From Polyangiaceae bacterium (GTDB lineage: Bacteria > Myxococcota_A > Polyangia > Polyangiales > Polyangiaceae), in contig JAKVCH010000258.1 of assembly GCA_022447485.1 (NCBI GenBank), positions 1 through 5,219 of the forward strand: DNA of 5,219 bases, in the 5' to 3' direction. The position numbers were made by a program, and so were the translations under genes. The notes under the pieces were generated by a model. It searched no databases. It saw only the letters and a list, made by a program, of their open reading frames with translations, and had not been told where the DNA came from. Shown one piece after another: positions 1-5,105 of the stretch. Positions within the stretch are counted from its first letter, which is position 1, and each line of letters opens with the position of its first letter.

Positions 1-1
1 C

Positions 2-115
2 CGCCGCCGCGTCGAACTCGATTGTAGCTACGTTCGGAATTGGAACCCTTGGCTGGACCTTTATATTTTGCTCCGCACTGTGGGCGTGGTTCTCACGGGA
101 CATGGAGCGTACTAA
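2..115 (+). CDS. C-terminus of a polyprenyl-phosphate hexose-1-phosphate transferase (bacterial sugar transferase), 5' truncated
   Basis: Reading from base 2, 37 codons lead to a TAA at 113-115. The peptide includes LDCSYVRNW, then PWLDLYILLRTVGVVL, and ends GHGAY. This is the recognisable tail of the bacterial sugar transferase family (PF02397; WcaJ/WbaP/ExoY-type enzymes), whose members commonly end in a pattern like 'Y(I/V)xNWSLWLDLxIxLRTxxVVLxGxGAY'. Known members transfer a sugar-1-phosphate from a nucleotide sugar to undecaprenyl phosphate at the inner membrane, which is the priming step of capsule, exopolysaccharide or O-antigen synthesis. The catalytic part lies outside the window, so sugar specificity and completeness cannot be judged. 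A terminator-like hairpin 97 bases after the stop suggests this gene ends its transcription unit. Family assignment rests on motif recall over a short stretch, but the match is close along the whole fragment. Confidence 0.85.
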   Translation, partial: RRRVELDCSYVRNWNPWLDLYILLRTVGVVLTGHGAY

Positions 116-211
116 GAGGCCGAAGCCTTGAGTGTAGTGAGTTCTCTTACAACCACATAGCTCACCGTCTATCTATCGTGATTGCTGATCCCCACCGCCA
201 AGGCTGGTGGA

Positions 212-245
212 TGGTTGTCAAAGGTTCATGACAACCAGTTTTTTT
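212..245 (+). terminator. Rho-independent terminator after the sugar transferase gene
   Basis: A perfect 9-bp inverted repeat, TGGTTGTCA (212-220) and TGACAACCA (229-237), encloses an 8-base loop. One base later comes a run of seven Ts (239-245). This is the intrinsic terminator layout for plus-strand transcription. There is no T-run on the other side, so it should work in one direction only. It lies 97 bases after the sugar transferase stop and 58 bases before the lipoprotein start. The stem is only moderately GC-rich. If the lipoprotein promoter lies upstream of it, the same hairpin could act as an attenuator, but that is inference. Confidence 0.65.
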
Positions 246-302
246 CCTGAACTCAGAAAAGAAGGGGGTTTCTATCGCTCAATCCGCTATCGTCGCATCG
301 CA

Positions 303-3300
303 ATGACTCGATGCAGAAGTATTTTCCTCGTTGGTCTTCTTCTTTTGGGCTGCTCCAATTCTGAGAGAAAATCGGCGAACGGGCAAGTGGAGCTCGTAGA
401 TGGAATGGGTGGAAGTAGTGTCGCTCAGCTAGTCTGTGCCTCTGATAGCGAATGTGATGATGCCCTATTTTGTAATGGCCAAGAGTACTGTGATCTTGAT
501 AGCGCACGAGCGGATGCGCGAGGCTGTGTCGTTGCTGAAATGCCGTGCATCACAGGTGGGCAGCGCTGTATCGAAGAGGAACAAGTTTGTGAGACTCTTT
601 GTGCGGTAACCGAAGACGCAGATGGTGACGGTCTGAAAGCTCTGGAATGTGGTGGTTCCGACTGCGACGATTCCGATGCCAATCGCTTCCCCGGGAATCA
701 AGAAGTATGTGATAGCGAGAACGTGGACGAAGACTGTGATTCGTCTACTTTTGGCCTGCGTGATCAAGATGCTGATGGCGAGACGGACTGGGCCTGCTGT
801 AATTTTTCCTCAGATGGATTGAGTTGCGGCACGGATTGTGACGACCTGAACTCTGGAGCGAATTCTCGGGTGCCGGAAGTTTGTGATGGTCTTGATAATA
901 ATTGCGACGGAAATATCGATGAAGGCGTTTCTCGTGCTGTGTACGTTGATGCAGATGGAGATGGCTATGGCGACCCGACCTTGCCGATGACTGTCGACTG
1001 TTCAGAATTGAATGGTGTCGCGAATAATGGCTTGGATTGTAATGATAGCGACCCTGCTTTCCGGCCTGGAGCAGTCGAGCTTTGTGACGGTCTGGATAAT
1101 AATTGTGATGGGGTCTACGAGCGCGATATCGACAATGATGGTCACTTAGAGCCCGAGGCTCTTTGTCTGGGAGAGATTTTACCCAAAGACGATTGTAATG
1201 ACCTTGATGGGTCGATTTATGCGGGAGCTCAAGAAATTTGTGATGGCTTAGATAATGATTGCGACCTTGAAATCGACGAACGAGATCAGGCCGACCTCGG
1301 CTGCTCGGCGGCTGAGGCGGTGGCTGCTTCCTATTGCTTACAGCGGAGCTGTGAGTTGGCGCGCTGTGAGATAGGCTGGGGAGATTGTAATCAGAATCAA
1401 GCAGATGGTTGTGAGGCTTCTTTGCGAGACGACGTCTCTCATTGCGGAGCATGTAATGTTGCTTGCCCGTCTGGAGCTGCCTGTGTTGATGGCGTCTGTG
1501 ACAAGCCCTACTTGATTGACCTTAGCTTGGGGGAGCGTCATGCCTGTGCGTTGAGTCGAGCCGGTGGACTTGTCTGCTGGGGAGAAAATGCTTCAGGCGA
1601 GTTAGGCAACGGTACCCTCAAGAACGCTCGACGTTGGTCGAGTGTTCTTGACTTGGATGGTGTTGTCGATTTCTCCGCTTCTCAGAACGCGAGCTGCGCT
1701 GCCGACCAGGATGGCGAAGTTTGGTGCTGGGGTAGCGGCGAATACAATCAGCTCGGGACTGAGGTTTCGGTGACGCGCAGCCGACCAATTAAAATTGGTT
1801 TGGGTGGGGTGCAAACCCTTGACGGCTCGGGTCGGGGCTTCTGTGCTCAGAAGGGCGGTGATGCTTATTGTTGGGGGTGGATTCTTGGTTTAGAGGGTAG
1901 AACCGAGGTTCCGGGTCGCATTCCTTACGGCGAATCGATTGTTTCGGTGGCCGCCAATACAGGCCGACACTGTGCGGTCACAAGCTCAGGCAGCGTTGAA
2001 TGCGCCGGCATCAGGCGTCTAGGTCGAGAGAATTCATACTTGCCTGATGCTTGTTCTTTTTCCCTGCCGAATAATGGAGGCCAAGGCGCTTATAGTTGTT
2101 TAAGTACCCCGCAGAGTAATTTTGTTTCGGAGTCGGCGCTAGAGATATCTGGAAGCTGCATACATGATGGCTCTGAGGTCATCTGTTGGGATAACATCGA
2201 CGACAGCCCAGAGGTGAAGTTCGACGCAAGCTATTCGACGGAGCGTATTCTGGCCGTGCGTGATCATGATTCAGCGGATGCTGTTGCCGAAGATGCAGGC
2301 ACTTGTGTGCTTTACGAAGGAGGAGAGGCCTATTGTGATGCTCGCTTTTTGCCAATCAGCCGTTCGCCGACTCCAATTAGCCCCGAAGAAGTGACCGCTG
2401 TTGATATTGGTCCGGGGGTAGTCTGTGCGATCATCGCTGGAGAGGTTGAATGCGCCGGGAGCGGACCTATTGCTGGCGTGTCAGACATGGCCACTCGTCC
2501 AACCTTTGACACGGTTGGCAGCGAAGTGAAGCTCGTCGAGCTTCTTTCTGGCGCTCGAGAACATTGCGTCCGTACTTCTTTTGGAGAGCTGCTTTGTTGG
2601 GGTGATCAATTTCCCGAAGTCACTGAGCGCGAAGAGCTCGCAGGAGCGCTCAAGACTGCGAAAGCAGCGAACTTTCACTGTCTTCTCATGGCTGATGCGA
2701 CAATTCGATGTGAAGGGAATAATGATGAAGGGCAACTAGGCGGTGGCTCAGGTGAGGAGCTGAGAACCTTATCGCTGGCAGCTGCGAAGGATATCGCTGT
2801 CGCTGAAGCTTCTGCCTGCGCTATCTTAAGCGACGGCGATGTGTGGTGTTGGGGTAGAGCTGAAAGTTCAAGCTTTGGTGCTGCGGTGGCTGACGGAAGT
2901 TCCATATTACCTACCCGAGTTGAAGGGCTAGAGAAGATCGTTCAAGTCTCTATCTCAGAGAACTTTGGTTGTGCTCTTGATCAGCTGGGCGGCGTGTGGT
3001 GTTGGGGCAATGGAGAATGGGGCCAGCTTGGTAATAGTAGTTTGCAGACCTCTCCGATGCCGACGAAAGTCAGGGACTTGCCCGATGATATATTCGAGAT
3101 AGGGGTCGGAGAGCGCCACGCATGCGCTGTGGCCCAAGGAGGCGATGTTTATTGTTGGGGCGATAGTGAGTTTGACCAGCTAGGTCTCAACCAGGTGCCG
3201 AATAGCTCTCTACCTCGACGAGTTCCAGGGTTAGAAAAGATAAAAGAACTCAGCGTTGGGCCAAGGCATAATTGCGCTATCGACGAACAGTCTTCTCTTT

Positions 3301-3590
3301 GGTGTTGGGGTGAAAATCTTTACGGACAACTGGGGATTGGAGTGATGCCATCATCCTTGTCGGAAAGTGCTCTGCCAACGAAGGTCGAAGGTCTGGCATT
3401 TTCGAAAGTCGATACATCTGTAGGCACAACTTGCGCTCTAAGTCTGTCTCAGGAGGCGTATTGCTGGGGTAGGCAGATAGAAGGCCAGCTTTTTTCCTCT
3501 GCAGCGTGTGATGTGGTGGATTTTACCGAGGGCCCACTTCAATACTTCGAAAGGGTCTGCTCTTTACCGGTAAGAGTTGAGTTTCTGTAA
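303..3590 (+). CDS. Large secreted lipoprotein with MopE-type metal-binding repeats and 14 RCC1-like propeller units
   Basis: 1095 residues. The N-terminus MTRCRSIFLVGLLLLGC is a short lipoprotein signal with lipobox LLGC and lipidated Cys17; Ser at +2 fits an outer-membrane destination by the E. coli rule. Residues 45-100 are Cys-rich. Four Asp/Cys repeats follow (about 105-150, 154-208, 214-273, 275-326), with DxDGDG-like loops, DCDD/DCND and three CDGLDN(N/D)CD motifs, as in the MopE metal-binding motif family (PF11617). Residues 333-399 form a Cys-rich module with GWGDCNQNQADGCE and CGACNVACP. Residues 403-1095 contain 14 RCC1-like units (PF00415/PF13540), best seen in units 1, 2 and 10-14 (GERHACAL...CWG...QLG). 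RCC1 repeats form seven-bladed propellers, so two propellers are plausible. The ATG at 303 is chosen because it places the lipobox correctly; in-frame ATGs at 207 and 228 add a polar extension and fall beside or inside the terminator hairpin. No strong Shine-Dalgarno directly precedes 303; a purine tract (255-268) is too far away for normal spacing. Likely a surface or periplasmic binding/adhesion scaffold; the ligand is unknown. Confidence 0.9.
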   Translation: MTRCRSIFLVGLLLLGCSNSERKSANGQVELVDGMGGSSVAQLVCASDSECDDALFCNGQEYCDLDSARADARGCVVAEMPCITGGQRCIEEEQVCETLCAVTEDADGDGLKALECGGSDCDDSDANRFPGNQEVCDSENVDEDCDSSTFGLRDQDADGETDWACCNFSSDGLSCGTDCDDLNSGANSRVPEVCDGLDNNCDGNIDEGVSRAVYVDADGDGYGDPTLPMTVDCSELNGVANNGLDCNDSDPAFRPGAVELCDGLDNNCDGVYERDIDNDGHLEPEALCLGEILPKDDCNDLDGSIYAGAQEICDGLDNDCDLEIDERDQADLGCSAAEAVAASYCLQRSCELARCEIGWGDCNQNQADGCEASLRDDVSHCGACNVACPSGAACVDGVCDKPYLIDLSLGERHACALSRAGGLVCWGENASGELGNGTLKNARRWSSVLDLDGVVDFSASQNASCAADQDGEVWCWGSGEYNQLGTEVSVTRSRPIKIGLGGVQTLDGSGRGFCAQKGGDAYCWGWILGLEGRTEVPGRIPYGESIVSVAANTGRHCAVTSSGSVECAGIRRLGRENSYLPDACSFSLPNNGGQGAYSCLSTPQSNFVSESALEISGSCIHDGSEVICWDNIDDSPEVKFDASYSTERILAVRDHDSADAVAEDAGTCVLYEGGEAYCDARFLPISRSPTPISPEEVTAVDIGPGVVCAIIAGEVECAGSGPIAGVSDMATRPTFDTVGSEVKLVELLSGAREHCVRTSFGELLCWGDQFPEVTEREELAGALKTAKAANFHCLLMADATIRCEGNNDEGQLGGGSGEELRTLSLAAAKDIAVAEASACAILSDGDVWCWGRAESSSFGAAVADGSSILPTRVEGLEKIVQVSISENFGCALDQLGGVWCWGNGEWGQLGNSSLQTSPMPTKVRDLPDDIFEIGVGERHACAVAQGGDVYCWGDSEFDQLGLNQVPNSSLPRRVPGLEKIKELSVGPRHNCAIDEQSSLWCWGENLYGQLGIGVMPSSLSESALPTKVEGLAFSKVDTSVGTTCALSLSQEAYCWGRQIEGQLFSSAACDVVDFTEGPLQYFERVCSLPVRVEFL
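882..1267 (+). repeat. Three near-identical DNA repeats encoding the CDGLDN(N/D)CD motif
   Basis: The segments 882-910, 1083-1111 and 1239-1267 are 29 bases each and closely alike. They share TGTGA(T/C)GG followed by a GATAAT core and then (A/G)ATTG(C/T)GA. They encode CDGLDNNCDG twice and CDGLDNDCDL once, the closing part of MopE-type repeats 2-4. Spacing is 201 and 156 bases. They are internal protein-coding repeats produced by domain duplication. The first MopE-like repeat (about 615-752) is more diverged and has VCDSENVDEDCD at the equivalent place. Confidence 0.8.
1618..1651. repeat. 34-base inverted repeat inside the RCC1-coding region
   Basis: TCAAGAAC (1618-1625) pairs with GTTCTTGA (1644-1651), and CTCGAC (1627-1632) pairs with GTCGAG (1637-1642). 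Bases 1626 and 1643 form the only non-Watson-Crick position, a possible G-U pair. The 4-base loop is GTTG. In RNA this gives a nearly continuous 15-bp hairpin. It lies within codons for the linker after the first RCC1 unit (about residues 439-450). No T-run follows, so it is not a standard terminator. Confidence 0.8.
1784..1799. repeat. 16-base palindrome inside the RCC1-coding region
   Basis: ACCAATT (1784-1790) and AATTGGT (1793-1799) are perfect reverse complements separated by two As. The palindrome lies in the linker after the second RCC1 unit, a position equivalent to the larger inverted repeat at 1618-1651 after the first unit. No function can be assigned from the sequence. Confidence 0.7.
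2008..2050. repeat. 9-bp inverted repeat with a 25-base loop inside the RCC1-coding region
   Basis: GCATCAGGC (2008-2016) is perfectly complementary to GCCTGATGC (2042-2050); bases 2017 and 2041 could add a G-U pair. A T-rich stretch (2051-2063) follows. The long loop makes an efficient terminator unlikely. It falls just after the Cys pair of RCC1 unit 4, where the coding sequence carries an unusual Cys-containing insertion. Confidence 0.6.
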
Positions 3591-3605
3591 GACTCTCATA
3601 TTTTT
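3579..3605 (+). terminator. Weak terminator-like hairpin overlapping the lipoprotein stop codon
   Basis: GAGTTT (3579-3584) can pair with AGACTC (3590-3595), including one G-U, around the loop CTGTA. A T-rich tract ending in five Ts (3601-3605) follows. The stop codon TAA (3588-3590) lies in the loop and the second arm. The stem is short and AT-rich, and four bases separate it from the T-rich tract, so it is a weak candidate. It is nevertheless the only terminator-like structure in the 25-base gap between the two convergent genes. Confidence 0.3.
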
Positions 3606-3615
3606 AGCTAGCGCC

Positions 3616-4839
3616 CTACTGAAGGTCCAGTCCTAAGCTGAAGGCGATGGAGAGGTCGTTCTTGTCTGGCGTTTCTCCGTCATCGCCTTCGCGCGGGCTT
3701 TCTTGCCGGTCAAGGACGCCGCCGAGGTTCAGATAGAAGCGAGGCATGAGGTCGATCGAAAAGTCGACCGTTCCGTGATGATAAGTATTTGAAATGTCGG
3801 TTGCAACAATTCCAGTGTACCAAGTGGTTTCGAGCGATAGGTCGCTCGTGATATCCCAATCAAAGTGAAGCTGCGGCTGAACCAAAAGTCCTGAATCTTT
3901 ATCCGATTGATTGGCCTGTACCGAAATATAGCGGGATTGTTGGTAGCCCACACCGGCAGAGAAGTCGAAGCTGAAATTCTGATTGTCAATGGGTCGAAGG
4001 CCCGCACCAGAGCCTAAAGCATAGCGGAGGCTCAGGTTTTGAAATTCATCGTGTCGCACGCTGACAAATGCAGGAATCAAGAATGTGTAGGAACTGAGTA
4101 TGATATCGAGGCGCGTCTGACCGAGATGTTTATTGGTATTTGTCTCCTCTGAGGCTCGGCCGTATGCGCCTGAATATTGTATTCCAAAGCGCGTGAAGTC
4201 ATCACGCCGTGCTAACTGGAAGAAGGTGGACAGGTCGGTGGTATTCGTATTTCCGCGACGATAATTAAATCCGATGGTTGTTTTTAGGGTCCAATGATCG
4301 AGTTCGCGGGGGGTGTTCACAAGAATGGTCACTACATCCTGCGGAGCGACCTCGCGGCGCTGAGCTTCCTCGTAAACGAGCATCTCTGTAGGAGAATTTA
4401 GCTCGACTAAACCGATCAATACGTCATCATTCGCTAAGACAACTCGCGCGTCACGAGTCATGTGGAGCGTGTGAATATCGACCCAATCAAATTGAACAAT
4501 GTCGAATTTATCACTGGAAAAGTAAAGAACAGTACGCTCCATCCTTAAAAACCTTCCGGCTAACCATTCCCCAGTATTGAGACGGATCCAGTCGCGTGGC
4601 CCCTTTGGATCGTGTTGCCAAGGTTTCACCTTGGAGCTGTCGTCCGCCGCGCTCGCTTTAGCCTCTGATGACTCTTGGCTATCTTTTTCAGCGAGGACGC
4701 TTGTGGTTGAATCTGCGTCTTGACTTTTAGTTTGTGCCCGTGCGGTGAGTGGACAAAAACAAACGCAAAGAATGAGCAGAAGAGGACCAATCCTTGCAAC
4801 CATGTCTGAGCTGTTGTCGGGGGCCAGTAAGTTTCGCAT
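3616..4839 (-). CDS. DUF481-family outer-membrane beta-barrel protein with an N-terminal duplicated soluble domain
   Basis: 407 residues from the ATG at 4839, which has GGAG nine bases upstream. A later in-frame ATG at 4803 gives a more compact signal peptide, and a TTG at 4854 is also in frame. The hydrophobic stretch IGPLLLILCVCFCPLTARA ends near residue 35, a probable Sec signal cleaved after ARA. Residues 36-75 are a Ser/Asp/Lys/Ala-rich linker. Residues 87-173 contain two similar segments of the 'LxxGExLxGxF...DWVDIHTL' type. Residues 183-407 resemble DUF481 (PF04338, the 'salt-induced outer membrane protein' YdiY family), with GFNYRRGNTNTTDLS, RHDEFQNLSLRYALGSGAG and alternating aromatic strands. 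The end LSIAFSLGLDLQ resembles a beta-signal, although the final residue is Gln rather than an aromatic. Family members are predicted outer-membrane barrels of poorly defined function. It is longer than YdiY-type proteins (about 250 residues) because of the linker and N-terminal domain. Confidence 0.85.
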   Translation of the reverse strand: MRNLLAPDNSSDMVARIGPLLLILCVCFCPLTARAQTKSQDADSTTSVLAEKDSQESSEAKASAADDSSKVKPWQHDPKGPRDWIRLNTGEWLAGRFLRMERTVLYFSSDKFDIVQFDWVDIHTLHMTRDARVVLANDDVLIGLVELNSPTEMLVYEEAQRREVAPQDVVTILVNTPRELDHWTLKTTIGFNYRRGNTNTTDLSTFFQLARRDDFTRFGIQYSGAYGRASEETNTNKHLGQTRLDIILSSYTFLIPAFVSVRHDEFQNLSLRYALGSGAGLRPIDNQNFSFDFSAGVGYQQSRYISVQANQSDKDSGLLVQPQLHFDWDITSDLSLETTWYTGIVATDISNTYHHGTVDFSIDLMPRFYLNLGGVLDRQESPREGDDGETPDKNDLSIAFSLGLDLQ

Positions 4840-4871
4840 TTTCAATAGCTCCAACTCATTCTATTCTTGGA

Positions 4872-4906
4872 GACCGGCGGCGGCTTTTCTTCCAAAAGTA
4901 ACGGTC
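4872..4906 (-). other. Nested hairpin in the putative leader of the DUF481 gene
   Basis: An outer 5-bp pair, GACCG (4872-4876) with CGGTC (4902-4906), encloses an inner pair, CTTTT (4884-4888) with AAAAG (4894-4898). The element lies 32 bases upstream of the chosen start of the minus-strand gene. If transcription begins further upstream, it would form part of the 5' untranslated region. The stems are short and no known riboswitch or leader family is recognised. I could not find a convincing -35/-10 pair for this gene. Confidence 0.25.
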
Positions 4907-4941
4907 CTATTCGTAAGATACTAAGCATTTGGAGAAAATGA

Positions 4942-5049
4942 ATGGTGTTCAGTGCCTACTTGGGGGGCGACCTCAGGCTTTTTGCTCCCAGGTGCGCTGG
5001 CTTGCTTTTTGATTCATCCAGCTCAATCCTTTCTACACTCCGCTTGTAA
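4942..5049 (+). CDS. Possible 35-residue small protein in the divergent intergenic region
   Basis: An ATG at 4942 is preceded by GGAG (4931-4934) with a 7-base spacer, a good Shine-Dalgarno arrangement and better than that of its larger neighbours. The reading frame runs 35 codons to a TAA at 5047-5049. The peptide begins MVFSAYLGGDLRLFAPRC, contains one Cys, and is moderately hydrophobic with a run of four Ser. There is no recognisable family and no clear membrane segment. A competing ATG at 4938 (GGAG only three bases away) gives a 24-codon frame. It could be a leader peptide for the downstream histidine phosphatase, or chance. Evidence is limited to the ribosome binding site. Confidence 0.2.
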   Translation: MVFSAYLGGDLRLFAPRCAGLLFDSSSSILSTLRL

Positions 5050-5105
5050 TTAGAAGTAACGGGTCGGATGAGGGCGTTCATTACTTGGATCGGAGCGAAG
5101 CACCT

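Noticed and set aside
40..231. Open frame of 63 codons on the plus strand
   Set aside because: It overlaps the sugar transferase tail in another frame, starts from an internal codon, runs into the terminator hairpin, and its peptide resembles no known family.
882..1267. Regularly recurring near-identical segments that might suggest a CRISPR array
   Set aside because: Spacing is unequal (201 and 156 bases), the intervals are coding, and the repeats translate in frame to a known protein motif.
745..1452. Long minus-strand open frame (235 codons)
   Set aside because: It is antisense to the MopE-type repeats. Repeated GAT/GAC and TGT/TGC codons keep the opposite frame open, and the resulting His/Arg/Ser-rich peptide has no domain features.
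2330..3137. Several minus-strand open frames of 60-84 codons opposite the RCC1 region
   Set aside because: All are antisense to a clearly coding frame, lack ribosome binding sites that stand out, and show no recognisable protein features.
3729..4007. Minus-strand open frame of 92 codons within the DUF481 gene
   Set aside because: It lies in another frame of the same strand inside a well-supported coding sequence, with no independent evidence.
4960..5010. Possible terminator between the divergent genes (GGGGGC pairing GCTCCC, or CCAG pairing CTGG before a T-run)
   Set aside because: The first has a 15-base loop and the second only a 4-bp stem; no plus-strand gene of good confidence ends just upstream.
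5009..5039. TTGATT followed by TCTACA or TACACT as a promoter for the histidine phosphatase gene
   Set aside because: The boxes match consensus at only 3-4 of 6 positions each, and the better -10 needs a 19-base spacer, so it is not distinguishable from chance.
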